From Lachnospiraceae bacterium (lineage in GTDB: Bacteria; Bacillota; Clostridia; Lachnospirales; Lachnospiraceae): DNA of 64,000 nucleotides. The position numbers and the translations under genes were made by a program. Of the stretch, positions 45,796 to 55,507 are shown one piece after another; the first letter of the stretch is position 1, and the number at the start of each line of letters is the position of its first letter. The stretch covers positions 34,875 through 98,874 of the forward strand of contig JALENY010000025.1 of NCBI GenBank assembly GCA_022767285.1, written 5' to 3'. Under the pieces are notes generated by a model. The model did not search any database. It was not told the DNA's origin and saw only the letters and a list, made by a program, of their open reading frames with translations.

Positions 45796-47025
45796 ATGAT
45801 ATCAGAAAATGAAAAACTGTATTTAAGAGAATTGGCGAAAAAACAAAAAGAACTGGCGTGTCTGCCTATTATGGAAGAAAGAAAACGATTATGGTATCTT
45901 CACAACGCATTAAAAGGCGAGCGCCCTATGGTGGTGATGGAAGAAGGAACCTTTCTGGAGGAAATTCTGCCGCCGCTGAAGTGTCAAAGTGAAGACGGAA
46001 GACGAATTGAGAGACAGCTTCTGCAGACGATTTTACCGGAACAGCTGTTTCAGGATGACAAAGTGGTGACTGACGAGTTCCGCGTGGAGGTTATGGTGGA
46101 TTTTCGTCTGTTTGACATTGCTCTCAAGAAAATATTTGCTTCGGATGGAGTGGGGTTTCATATTGACCCGGCATTCGAGTATTTAGAAGGTAATCTGGGG
46201 CTTCTTAAGGAATCGGTATTTACCTACGACAGGGATGAAACATTGAGAAGGAAAGCTGTTGCGGAAGAAGTGCTTGGAGACATTCTGAATGTGAGGCTGG
46301 TCAATACGGTAAACTGCTGGTCCTTTGCATTGACAGAACATATTGTGTTCCTTATGGGAATGGAAAATATGTTTTGCGCCATGAAGACAGAAGAGGATGA
46401 ATTCCATATGCTGATGTCAAGGCTGGTGGAAGAAATGATCCATTTCCTTCGCTGGCAGGAAAAACAGGATATCCTTTTCCTGAATAATGGAAATGATTAC
46501 ATGGGAAGCGGAAGCTTTTGCTTTTCCACAGAACTGCCGGGGGCGGATTTTAACGGAAAAGTATTGTCAAAACATGTGTGGGGACATCTGAACAGTCAGG
46601 AAAGTATCGGTATTTCGCCGGAAATGTATCATGAATTTATTGCACCGTATTATAGGAGAATGGCGGACGAATTCGGCCTTCTTTACTATGGATGCTGCGA
46701 GCCGGTTGAATTGTACTGGGATCAGGATATCTCAAAATATCCCAATCTTCGTAAGGTTTCTATTTCGCCATGGTGTAACGAAGAATTTATGGCAGAAAGA
46801 CTGGCTGCCGGAAATGTTATCTACAGCAGAAAACCGTCGCCTAATTTCCTTGGTGTTAAAAAAGAGTTTGATGAGGATGCTTTCCGAAAATATATCAGAC
46901 ACACGGCAGAACTTACGAAAGGAGGTAAAACAGAGTATATTTTTCGGGATATCTATAAACTGCACGGAAATCTGGAAAAATTAAGAAAAGCGGTTCAGAT
47001 TGTGCGGGAAGAAACAAACAGATGA
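45796..47025 (+). CDS. URO-D-fold protein 3 (unknown function)
   Basis: A 409-residue paralogue of the protein at 40411, sharing GLLYYGCCEPVE, YPNLRKVSISPW and a similar N-terminal ALKGERPMVVMEE element. Cys300 and Cys301 align with the paired Cys of that protein. It lies 22 bases after the GH31 gene and 24 bases before the large secreted protein, each with a strong ribosome site, so the four genes are very likely one transcript. The reaction is unknown; a methyl- or decarboxyl-transfer on a sugar or aglycone is possible by fold only. Confidence 0.7.
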   Translation: MISENEKLYLRELAKKQKELACLPIMEERKRLWYLHNALKGERPMVVMEEGTFLEEILPPLKCQSEDGRRIERQLLQTILPEQLFQDDKVVTDEFRVEVMVDFRLFDIALKKIFASDGVGFHIDPAFEYLEGNLGLLKESVFTYDRDETLRRKAVAEEVLGDILNVRLVNTVNCWSFALTEHIVFLMGMENMFCAMKTEEDEFHMLMSRLVEEMIHFLRWQEKQDILFLNNGNDYMGSGSFCFSTELPGADFNGKVLSKHVWGHLNSQESIGISPEMYHEFIAPYYRRMADEFGLLYYGCCEPVELYWDQDISKYPNLRKVSISPWCNEEFMAERLAAGNVIYSRKPSPNFLGVKKEFDEDAFRKYIRHTAELTKGGKTEYIFRDIYKLHGNLEKLRKAVQIVREETNR

Positions 47026-47049
47026 AAATAGCGGAAAGGAAGGTAAAAA

Positions 47050-50000
47050 ATGCAAAGAATATCGAAATTAAAAAAGAGAGTAATATCCTTTATATTAGTG
47101 ATGTTGCTCGTGCTCACATCAACTGTTCCTGCTTTTGCTGAAACAGGTGGAACTGGAAGAGTAAATCTGGCTTTGGGCAAAAAGGTAACGGCAGCACCCG
47201 GTATGGACGTAACGGAGGATATGCTCGCAAAGGTGACGGATGGTGTCATTGCAAAAGACTGGACGTATTGTCTTTACAGTCATCAGGGATCAGAAGAGGA
47301 AAATCCAGATGTGAAGCTCTGGATACAAATTGATCTTGGAGATACTTATACGATTGATGAAATCAAATATGCGGGTGTGATTCCTGTAGCTGATGAGTAT
47401 GATAATATATCCCACAACATGGTATTTCGAGTATCAAATGATCCGGACTTTAAGGATGACTCTACAAAAACTGTGTTTAATACTGATGCAAACAACTTCT
47501 TTGGTTTTGGTAAAGGTACAGATACAGAAGAACCCAGTAAGCTGGAAGGACGGTCAATAACATTTGAACCGACCAGTGCAAGATATGTGCGTTATTATCA
47601 GCATGGCTTATCACAACTTCCGGCCCCGGGTGCCAATTATGCGCCGAATGGTATGACAGTCTGTGAAATTGAAGTCTACGGAGAGGGTGGAGAAGAACCG
47701 CCAGTGGCAGAATCTCCGAACCTGGCACTTGGAAAAACGGTAACCGTTGCACCTGAAAATATGGAGAATGTAACGGAAGAACAAAAGAAATTTGTAACGG
47801 ATGGTATCATTGACAAGGACTGGACCTGCTGCCTTTACAGTCATCAGGGTTCTGAAACAGAAGATCCCAATATCAAGCTTTGGGTTCAGATCGACCTGGG
47901 AGACAGTTATGATATCAGTAAGATCGTATACTCCGGCGTTATTCCGGTAGCGGATGGATATGATAACATATCCCACAATATGGTATTTCGCGTCTCAAAC
48001 GACCCCGATTTTGAGGATGGTTCCACAAAAACTGTGTTTAATACTGACGCAAACAATCTGTTTGGCTTCGGAGAGGGTACAGATGAGGAAGAACCCAGCA
48101 AGCTGTCAGGCCGTGAAATTACTTTTGAACCGACCAATGCAAGATATGTGCGTTATTATCAGCATGGCTTATCACAGCTTCCGGCCCCGGGTGCCAATTA
48201 TGCTCCCAACGGCATAACTGTCTGCGAAATTGGGGTATACAGTCAGAAAATAGTGACTTTCGTTTACAACGACGGTACTGATACTGTTACTAAGGTAGGT
48301 GTAGATGCAGGCAATCGAGTCGTACGTCCGGAAGAACCGATTTCTTCTACACTGGGACTTCGTTTTGACAAATGGACCGTAGATGTTGCCGGTGGTGAAG
48401 AATGGGATTTCTCCCAGCCGATTACCGATGATCTGACACTGGTAGCAAACTGGAAAGAAGTTGGAATACATACCATCCGCTTTGACAGTGATGGCGGTAC
48501 TCCGGTAGATGATATTCAGGTGACGGACGGACTTGGTATTACGAGACCGGAAAATCCGGAAAAAGATGGCTATGTTTTTGCTGGATGGAGACTGAATGGT
48601 GATCCGTATTTCTTCGGAACTCCTGTTACAGAAGATATTCTGCTTACTGCGGTATGGGTAGACCCGCCTGCTGCAAATGCAGTGACGATTCATGCTGGTT
48701 TGATGGATGTGGTGCTGGACAGCCATGGACGTGTTACAAATATTATCAGCACACTGGATGGTACCGATTATAGTACGGCTGAACCGGATGGTGAGTTAAG
48801 AAGTCTGGTCTCACTGGTAGCCGGGTATAATATTGAAACTCCGACCGGCGTTCAGTATGATGAAGAAAATGGGAAACTGGTATTTGACTTTGCCACAATC
48901 AAAACACAGGCAGCAATAACACTGATTGATGAAGGAGATTATACTTCTCTGACCCTGTCTGATCTGCAAAAACCGGAAGTCGTTTCTGTGCAGGCAATTT
49001 TATGGGGACCCCTTAAGAATACCATTAAAGATGGTGCTTTAAGCACTGGTGTGGCATATGATGACAGTTTTGCTATCGGAATGCATATGCTGAATACGAA
49101 GACAGTTGGCGGATGGCCGAACGAATTTAAAGATGATTTTTATCCGACAAATTATTCTTCTACTGAAGTGCGTCAGGGAAATGAGGTAATTTATTCTAAT
49201 TCGGGTGCATTTTCCACCTGGGGCAGCGCGATTTCCGGTTACACCTGGGATTATACACAGGATACCATGAGAACAGTAGCTTTGTTTTCGGAAGTGCCGC
49301 AGCTGATTCCGGCTATGACAAGTGAGCATATTACGACGGGATATCATGTTGAGGAAAATGCCAGCATGATTGGTTCTTCCGTTGGCCTTTACGGTACCCG
49401 TAAAGATAATATACTGAATGTCATTTCTAATATTCAGCTCACAGAAGGTCTCCCGCATCCGACAATTGACGGAGAGTGGCAGAAAACATCCATAAAAACA
49501 GGTCAGGACTTTTTGGTATTTACCGATGCTATCTGGGGTAACCTGGAGAATGATATTAAGATGGGACTGGATTCCGGTATTAAATATCTGTATGGTCAGT
49601 ATGGTGTAGGCGGTCCTTGGGCCGGAGATGGTTCATACGAATTTGACAGTCGGTTTGGAGGCTCTGATGAAAATGCGAAACAGATGGTGGAACAGGCAGC
49701 GGAATCAGGCATCTATCTTGGAACCCATACTTTGACTAATCTGATTAATGCCAATACGAAATATGTAAGCCCGGAAGCTACTTCTGCATTATCGTTCATC
49801 GGACATTCCGCTTTGACCCGGGATATCTCCGTTGATGATACAACCATATATGTAGCGGATGGATATCCGTTCTCAGAAACGGTAGTGGGTGCCTGCGGCG
49901 GTAACCGCAATGTACGTATTGGTGGAGAAATCATCACTTATACAGGCTGTATGCAAATCAGTGACACAGAGTGGCAACTGACAGGATGCAGTCGTGGTGC

Positions 50001-51588
50001 ATATAGTACACCGGTATCTGAACATAAAGCAGATGATGCAATTTACAAACTCTGGAATTATTATACTGCACCATTCGTAGGCGGTTGGGATTCTCTGGAA
50101 CCTATGATTGAGCGTATGAGTGAAGTTTACGGTGACGTTGGTATTCATGCAATGTCCACAGATGCTTTTGAAGCAACCAAAATGTCAGCATACAGTACTC
50201 TGATGCCGACCGAGTTTAAAAATGGATTATATGAAAAACTGCTAGAAAAAGGAACAATGGATGGATTTATCAATGAATCCAGCAACATTGATACCAATAC
50301 CTGGGATGCGATTTCACGTGTAAGCTGGGGCGAGTCAAATACACCGATTAGTACATTGATGACTTCGCTTAATTATTATCGCAAAAATTTCCTTCCGTCT
50401 ATGCTGGGATGGATTTATGATTACGGAAATCACGGCGGATACGGAGAAGCTAACCTTCTGATGAACCTGTCTATGAAAGGCGGATGGGAAGCTGGTGCAG
50501 GCTGGTATGTCAATAAAGATACTTTCAAATCTTATCCTTATATGGCAGAGTGGATTAAAACCTGGAACAACGCGATTCAGCGGGGTGCTTTTGTTGTAAA
50601 TGGAAAATACACAACTGAAATTCAGGATGCGATGCGGCAGGCATGGACAAATGGACGTATCTGGACTCTTACGGAAACCGTTGCAGATCAGGAATGGGTA
50701 TTGCAGGAGGTAAACAAGTCAAACCCAGCAGAAACCATCGGTGACCCGATTACTCTTTATGCTACAAATGACATTGTGATTGAACAGCCGCAGAACGGTG
50801 ATGTCGCAACAGACAGATCCCTGGATTATTCAAGAGCCCATGCGGGAGATGTGGTAACTGTATATGAGCAGGCATTTACCGGATATCGTATGGCAGAAGG
50901 TTCACTGACTGTTATCGGTAAAGATGGAACCAATTATGATTTGACTCCGGTAGAAGGACAAACAGGTACATACACATTCACCATGCCGGCACAGTGCGTA
51001 ACAATTACTGCAGTAAGTGAAGTTGATGAGGATCCTGTTGATAAGACAGCTCTGACTGATCTTTATAATACATGTAAAGATGTGGAAAATGACAATTATA
51101 CGGAAGACACCTGGAATGCATTTCAGGATGCTTTGAACAATGCGGAGACGGTGCTGAACAACGAAGAGGCAACGCAGGACGAAGTGGATGCAGCTGAAGC
51201 AGCTCTGACTAAAGCAAGGAATGATCTGGTACAGAAAGAGCCGGAACCGGTGATTGTTGATAAGAAGGCTCTTGAGGAAGCGTTGAAAAGCGCAGATGCA
51301 TTGAACGAGGAAGATTATACAGCAGAAACCTGGAGCACATTTGTTGAAGCGAAAGCAGAGGCAGAGAGAGTGTTTGCCGATGAGAATGCAACGCAGGATG
51401 AAGTGGATGCAGCAGTAAAGGCTCTTACAAACGCCCAGAACAGCCTGGAAGAAGCTTCTGGAGAACCCGATGAGCCGGATAAACCACCTGTAATCAGTAA
51501 TATTATTAACAGGGTAATAAAGGCTGTAGAATCATTAGTCAATAAAATTGCGGAAATTGTAAATAAGTGGTTCGAATGGATCAAATAA
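47050..51588 (+). CDS. Large secreted multidomain glycosidase-like protein
   Basis: A 1512-residue secreted protein. Signal peptide 1-31 (ending PAFAE). Two F5/8C (discoidin)-type sugar-binding domains follow (about 38-212 and 222-397), near-copies of each other. Two InlB/Flg_new-type beta repeats fill 400-537. The core (about 540-1235) starts with a beta-sandwich and continues as a TIM-barrel-like region with IKYLYGQYGVGGPW, GTHTLTNLINANTKY, an inserted beta domain (NRNVRIGGEIITYTG), MSTDAFE (Asp1038) and FINESSNID (Glu1076), plausible catalytic acids. Two FIVAR repeats (about 1329-1395, 1403-1468) precede an amphipathic tail. There is no LPXTG sorting motif. I do not recognise the exact hydrolase family. 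Confidence 0.72.
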   Translation: MQRISKLKKRVISFILVMLLVLTSTVPAFAETGGTGRVNLALGKKVTAAPGMDVTEDMLAKVTDGVIAKDWTYCLYSHQGSEEENPDVKLWIQIDLGDTYTIDEIKYAGVIPVADEYDNISHNMVFRVSNDPDFKDDSTKTVFNTDANNFFGFGKGTDTEEPSKLEGRSITFEPTSARYVRYYQHGLSQLPAPGANYAPNGMTVCEIEVYGEGGEEPPVAESPNLALGKTVTVAPENMENVTEEQKKFVTDGIIDKDWTCCLYSHQGSETEDPNIKLWVQIDLGDSYDISKIVYSGVIPVADGYDNISHNMVFRVSNDPDFEDGSTKTVFNTDANNLFGFGEGTDEEEPSKLSGREITFEPTNARYVRYYQHGLSQLPAPGANYAPNGITVCEIGVYSQKIVTFVYNDGTDTVTKVGVDAGNRVVRPEEPISSTLGLRFDKWTVDVAGGEEWDFSQPITDDLTLVANWKEVGIHTIRFDSDGGTPVDDIQVTDGLGITRPENPEKDGYVFAGWRLNGDPYFFGTPVTEDILLTAVWVDPPAANAVTIHAGLMDVVLDSHGRVTNIISTLDGTDYSTAEPDGELRSLVSLVAGYNIETPTGVQYDEENGKLVFDFATIKTQAAITLIDEGDYTSLTLSDLQKPEVVSVQAILWGPLKNTIKDGALSTGVAYDDSFAIGMHMLNTKTVGGWPNEFKDDFYPTNYSSTEVRQGNEVIYSNSGAFSTWGSAISGYTWDYTQDTMRTVALFSEVPQLIPAMTSEHITTGYHVEENASMIGSSVGLYGTRKDNILNVISNIQLTEGLPHPTIDGEWQKTSIKTGQDFLVFTDAIWGNLENDIKMGLDSGIKYLYGQYGVGGPWAGDGSYEFDSRFGGSDENAKQMVEQAAESGIYLGTHTLTNLINANTKYVSPEATSALSFIGHSALTRDISVDDTTIYVADGYPFSETVVGACGGNRNVRIGGEIITYTGCMQISDTEWQLTGCSRGAYSTPVSEHKADDAIYKLWNYYTAPFVGGWDSLEPMIERMSEVYGDVGIHAMSTDAFEATKMSAYSTLMPTEFKNGLYEKLLEKGTMDGFINESSNIDTNTWDAISRVSWGESNTPISTLMTSLNYYRKNFLPSMLGWIYDYGNHGGYGEANLLMNLSMKGGWEAGAGWYVNKDTFKSYPYMAEWIKTWNNAIQRGAFVVNGKYTTEIQDAMRQAWTNGRIWTLTETVADQEWVLQEVNKSNPAETIGDPITLYATNDIVIEQPQNGDVATDRSLDYSRAHAGDVVTVYEQAFTGYRMAEGSLTVIGKDGTNYDLTPVEGQTGTYTFTMPAQCVTITAVSEVDEDPVDKTALTDLYNTCKDVENDNYTEDTWNAFQDALNNAETVLNNEEATQDEVDAAEAALTKARNDLVQKEPEPVIVDKKALEEALKSADALNEEDYTAETWSTFVEAKAEAERVFADENATQDEVDAAVKALTNAQNSLEEASGEPDEPDKPPVISNIINRVIKAVESLVNKIAEIVNKWFEWIK

Positions 51589-51596
51589 AGAAAGGC

Positions 51597-51636
51597 TTCA
51601 GGCGGCGATTTTTTCGCTGCCTGAATTCCTTTTGGC
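51597..51636 (+). terminator. Intrinsic terminator of the glycan operon
   Basis: TTCAGGCGGCGA (51597-51608) pairs with TCGCTGCCTGAA (51614-51625), followed by TTCCTTTT. Confidence 0.85.
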
Positions 51637-51657
51637 CCCCTTTTGCGTTGGAAGCTT

Positions 51658-51695
51658 TTGACAACCTGTAAATCAGGTGGTAGACTGATTTACAG
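51658..51695 (+). promoter_or_regulatory. Promoter overlapped by a perfect inverted repeat
   Basis: TTGACA (51658-51663) and TAGACT (51681-51686) are 17 bases apart. CTGTAAATCA (51666-51675) and TGATTTACAG (51686-51695) are perfect 10-base arms 10 bases apart, covering the spacer and the -10 box. A protein bound here would block transcription of the AraC gene at 51755. Confidence 0.78.
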
Positions 51696-51754
51696 AACAC
51701 AGTAAATAGGAGAAAAATTTATTTTCGATTATACGAAAGAAGTGATGCTGCGAT

Positions 51755-52597
51755 ATGAGAGAGACACCTTTTTATTCAGCAGAAGATGATAGTTTAGATA
51801 TCCATTCTTATACCGATTCCGTAGAGCAGACAAAAGAACTGCTTATTACAAACTATAATCTGGAAGAAATAAATCCTGTTTCTGCCGGATATGAAAAATG
51901 TGCGCCAAATCATTATTTTGGACCCTGGATTCGAAATCATTATATTTTTCACTATGTTCAATCCGGGAAAGGCTATTTTATTAGAGAAAAAGAGCAATAC
52001 TCTCTGAAACCGGGGGATGTTTTTCTCATTCGCCCTTCTGAACTCTGTAAGTATTATGCAGATGCCAAAGAACCGTGGTGTTATATTTGGATTGGTTTTA
52101 CCGGCAAACGGGCGGAAGAATTTCTTGCATCCACCATATTCAAAAATAATTGCTGCGTTGCCCATGCGCCGCATACAAAATACTTATTTTCTGAAATACA
52201 AAATGCCAGGTATGCGCATATTTCTTTGGGCTTTTTTCTGCTGTCGAAAATTTATGAACTTTTTCTTCTGCTGAATGATAAAAAGACAGAAAATGAATAC
52301 GTTGAGCAGGCGCTTCATTATATCAGCACTCATTATATGGAGGATATTACTGTTGAAAAAATTGCCAAACTGCTGAATATTGATCGTCGTCATTTGGGAC
52401 GACTGTTTTTGGCCCAAACAGGCATCACGCCCAAGGAATATCTGATTAATGTCCGACTTCAAAATGCAGCTAATTTATTGAGAAATACTTCTTATTCGGC
52501 GGCGGAAGTCTCCAGATTGGTGGGATACAGCGATTATTGCAGCTTTTTTAAAATCTTTAAAAAACGGTATGGGGTTACACCATCCGATTTCAATTAA
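51755..52597 (+). CDS. AraC family transcriptional regulator (third)
   Basis: A 280-residue regulator with a cupin sensor (IFHYVQSGKGYFIREKEQYSLKPGDVFLIRPSE spread over about 67-100) and two C-terminal helix-turn-helix motifs (ITVEKIAKLLNIDRRHLGRLF and SAAEVSRLVGYSDYCSFFKIFK). It has its own promoter with an operator-like repeat and closes the glycan island on the right. It probably senses a sugar released by the neighbouring enzymes. Confidence 0.9.
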   Translation: MRETPFYSAEDDSLDIHSYTDSVEQTKELLITNYNLEEINPVSAGYEKCAPNHYFGPWIRNHYIFHYVQSGKGYFIREKEQYSLKPGDVFLIRPSELCKYYADAKEPWCYIWIGFTGKRAEEFLASTIFKNNCCVAHAPHTKYLFSEIQNARYAHISLGFFLLSKIYELFLLLNDKKTENEYVEQALHYISTHYMEDITVEKIAKLLNIDRRHLGRLFLAQTGITPKEYLINVRLQNAANLLRNTSYSAAEVSRLVGYSDYCSFFKIFKKRYGVTPSDFN

Positions 52598-52684
52598 CTC
52601 ATTTCATGGTAAATGAGAACACAAACAAAAATCTGCCTGGTGTTTTTCTCGCATATCACCCGGTGCTGTCGTGTTCACTTTTTC

Positions 52685-52713
52685 TTGTACAACCTTTGAA
52701 AATGATATATAAT
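52685..52713 (+). promoter_or_regulatory. Phosphofructokinase promoter
   Basis: TTGTAC (52685-52690) and TATAAT (52708-52713) with a 17-base spacer. Confidence 0.75.
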
Positions 52714-52778
52714 CATTCCATAGGGAATACGATACCCTTATGTGTTGAAAACTATAAAAAGATAGGATGTGACTTGAA

Positions 52779-53858
52779 ATGAAAAGAATCGGAATGCTCA
52801 CAAGCGGCGGTGACTGTCAGGCATTGAATGCGACTATGCGCGGCGTAGTAAAAGGTTTGGCAAATAACCTGGAAGAACTGGAAGTTTATGGATTTGATGA
52901 CGGTTACAAAGGTCTGATCTACGGCAATTACCGTATGCTGACCTCAAAAGATTTTTCTGGTATCCTTACACGGGGCGGAACCATCCTGGGTTCATCCCGT
53001 CAGCCGTTCAAACTCATGCGTGTTCCGGATGAAAAGGGCCTGGACAAAGTTGAGGCAATGAAACAGACATATTATAAACTGCGTCTGGACTGTCTCGTCA
53101 TTCTTGGAGGCAACGGGACACAGAAAACAGCAAATCTGCTGCGGGAAGAAGGACTGAACATCATCCATTTGCCCAAGACGATCGATAATGACATCTGGGG
53201 AACGGACATGACATTTGGCTTCCAGAGTGCAGTTGATATTGCAACAGCAGCGATTGACCAGATCCATACCACGGCTTCCTCACACGGACGTGTGTTTATC
53301 GTGGAAGTTATGGGACACAAAGTCGGCTGGCTGACTCTTCATGCAGGTATTGCAGGCGGTGCAGACATCATTCTGATTCCGGAGATACCTTATGATACCA
53401 ACAAAGTGATCGAAGCGATCAACAAACGCGCGAAAGAAGGAAAACGGTTTACGATTCTTGCAGTAGCAGAGGGTGCCATTTCCAAAGAAGAGGCAAAGCT
53501 CTCCAAAAAAGATCTGAAGAAAAAGCTGGAAGATGATGCGAAAAAATATCCGTCGGTTTCTTATAAGATTGCTCAGAAAATTGAAAAGGCCACCGGCCTT
53601 GAGATTCGTGTGACCGTTCCGGGCCATACACAGCGTGGCGGCAGTCCCTGTCCGTATGACCGAGTTCTTTCCACAAGAATCGGTTCCCATGCAGCAAAAC
53701 TGATCCTGGAAGAAGATTATGGATATATGGTCGGCATTGTGAACGGTAAGATGAAGAAAGTACCGCTTGCAGAATGCGCCGGAAAATTAAAAGAAGTTTC
53801 CCCGAAGGATCAGACCATAGAAGCGGCAAAGCGAATCGGCATCAGTTTTGGCGATTAA
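52779..53858 (+). CDS. pfkA: 6-phosphofructokinase, mixed-motif type
   Basis: A 359-residue phosphofructokinase of glycolysis. N-terminal loop MLTSGGDCQALNATMRG; phosphoryl-donor motif LGGNGTQ (110-115); substrate motif LPKTIDNDIWG with Lys133; EVMGHKVGWLTLHAGIAGGAD; GHTQRGGSP. ATP enzymes have Gly at both key positions (GGDGS and PGTIDND), PPi enzymes have Asp and Lys; here they are Gly and Lys, the combination of the 'mixed' group. The usual Asp of GGDG is Asn112. ATP use is likely but PPi use is not excluded. Followed by dnaX after 19 bases. Confidence 0.92.
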   Translation: MKRIGMLTSGGDCQALNATMRGVVKGLANNLEELEVYGFDDGYKGLIYGNYRMLTSKDFSGILTRGGTILGSSRQPFKLMRVPDEKGLDKVEAMKQTYYKLRLDCLVILGGNGTQKTANLLREEGLNIIHLPKTIDNDIWGTDMTFGFQSAVDIATAAIDQIHTTASSHGRVFIVEVMGHKVGWLTLHAGIAGGADIILIPEIPYDTNKVIEAINKRAKEGKRFTILAVAEGAISKEEAKLSKKDLKKKLEDDAKKYPSVSYKIAQKIEKATGLEIRVTVPGHTQRGGSPCPYDRVLSTRIGSHAAKLILEEDYGYMVGIVNGKMKKVPLAECAGKLKEVSPKDQTIEAAKRIGISFGD

Positions 53859-53877
53859 GAATTAGAGGAGATTATAC

Positions 53878-55503
53878 ATGAGCTATACAGCCCTTTATCG
53901 TAAGTTCCGGCCTGACAGCTTTGAAGAGGTAAAAGGGCAGGAACACATTGTTACGACGTTGAAAAACCAAATAAAGGCGCAGAGAATAGGACATGCATAT
54001 CTTTTTTGCGGAACAAGAGGTACCGGGAAAACAAGTGTGGCAAAAGTATTTGCCAAAGCGGTAAACTGTGAACATCCAATTGATGGAAGTCCCTGCGGCA
54101 CCTGTGCGATGTGCCGGGAGATTGCGGCAGGAACTTCCATGAATGTCATAGAAATTGATGCGGCTTCCAACAACGGTGTGGATAATATCCGTGAGATCCG
54201 TGAGGAGGTCACCTATCGCCCGACCCGGGGCCGATATAAGGTATATATTATAGACGAGGTTCATATGCTCTCCACCGGTGCGTTCAATGCACTTCTGAAG
54301 ACGCTGGAAGAACCTCCTTCTTATGTCATCTTTATTCTCGCAACTACAGAGGTGCATAAGATACCGGTCACTATATTGTCCCGCTGTCAGCGGTATGATT
54401 TTAAGAGAATTACCGTCGAGACCCTGATGAACCGCATGCAGGAGCTGATGGATCACGAGCAGGTACAGGTGGAAGAAAAAGCGCTGCGCTATATTGCGAA
54501 AGCCGCGGATGGCGCCATGCGTGATGCTTTAAGCCTTCTGGATCAGTGTATTGCCTTCCATCCGGGGGAAGTTCTGACTTACGACAGAGTTCTGGAAGTC
54601 TTGGGGGCGGTTGACACAGAGGTCTTTGGGAAACTGCTTCAGAAGATTTTGCAGCAGGATGTGACCGGAAGCATTGCTTTACTGGAAGACATGATCATTC
54701 TGGGAAAGGAAATCGGCCAGTTTGTGACTGACTTTACCTGGTATTTGCGAAATCTGCTTCTGGTAAAAACTTCAGATGAGCCTTCTGAGGCGGTGGATGT
54801 GTCCACAGAGCAGCTCAGAGAATTGCAGCAGATCAGCGAAAACGTGGAGGTGGATACTCTGCTGCGCTATATCCGCGTCCTGTCAGAATTGTCGAATCAA
54901 CTGCGCTATACGACTCAGAGGCGAGTTCTCGTGGAAATCGGATTGGTAAAACTGTGCAGACCTCAGATGGAAGTCAGCCAGGATGCGCTTTTGGAGCGGA
55001 TCCGTGTCCTGGAGGAAAAACTGGAGAAGTGGGAGAGCAATCCGCCGGTTCTGATGACCGGACAGACAGGTGCAGCATTTTACAATGGTGCATCCGGTAA
55101 CAAGGAAGGGGCAAATCTGCAAAAGGCAGCTCCGAAAAAGGAAAAGCCACCCATGGCGGCACCGGAAGATCTGCAGCGGATCCGGGCGGAATGGAAGACC
55201 CTGGTGGGCCAGACGGACGGCATGCTGAAAACAATGCTCAATACCGCTGTTCCGAAATACAACGGTGTTACAGGTGAAAATAAATTGTATATTGAATTTG
55301 CCAATCCGCTGGCACAGAACTATGTGGATCGGCCGGATGCGAAACATTTTATGGAAGAATTGATAGCCGCGCGGTATGGAAAAAGTGTGGAAGTGGAGAT
55401 GCGTCTCGCAGGGCAGGATCAGAATCAGGCGCTGAGTGAGATTTCTGTGGATGAACAGATCCGGGAAAAAATTCATATGGATGTAATAGTAGAGGAGGAA
55501 TAA
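53878..55503 (+). CDS. dnaX: DNA polymerase III subunits gamma and tau
   Basis: A 541-residue clamp-loader ATPase. It begins [20 protein letters not shown], with Walker [10 protein letters not shown] (about 45-53), a zinc cluster of four Cys (C...CGTCAMC), [10 protein letters not shown] (Walker B) and the sensor region [19 protein letters not shown]. The C-terminal third carries a Lys/Pro/Ala linker and the tau region that binds the polymerase. No convincing frameshift site for a short gamma form was seen. It heads the conserved dnaX-ybaB-recR order. Confidence 0.97.
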   Translation: MSYTALYRKFRPDSFEEVKGQEHIVTTLKNQIKAQRIGHAYLFCGTRGTGKTSVAKVFAKAVNCEHPIDGSPCGTCAMCREIAAGTSMNVIEIDAASNNGVDNIREIREEVTYRPTRGRYKVYIIDEVHMLSTGAFNALLKTLEEPPSYVIFILATTEVHKIPVTILSRCQRYDFKRITVETLMNRMQELMDHEQVQVEEKALRYIAKAADGAMRDALSLLDQCIAFHPGEVLTYDRVLEVLGAVDTEVFGKLLQKILQQDVTGSIALLEDMIILGKEIGQFVTDFTWYLRNLLLVKTSDEPSEAVDVSTEQLRELQQISENVEVDTLLRYIRVLSELSNQLRYTTQRRVLVEIGLVKLCRPQMEVSQDALLERIRVLEEKLEKWESNPPVLMTGQTGAAFYNGASGNKEGANLQKAAPKKEKPPMAAPEDLQRIRAEWKTLVGQTDGMLKTMLNTAVPKYNGVTGENKLYIEFANPLAQNYVDRPDAKHFMEELIAARYGKSVEVEMRLAGQDQNQALSEISVDEQIREKIHMDVIVEEE

Positions 55504-55507
55504 CACA

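Noticed and set aside
40411..47025. Heme biosynthesis uroporphyrinogen decarboxylase (hemE)
   Set aside because: The substrate-binding arginine motif of HemE is missing, there are three divergent copies, and no heme genes are nearby.
53878..55503. Programmed frameshift in dnaX making a short gamma subunit
   Set aside because: Short A runs exist, but no heptameric slippery site followed by a convincing hairpin and nearby stop was seen.
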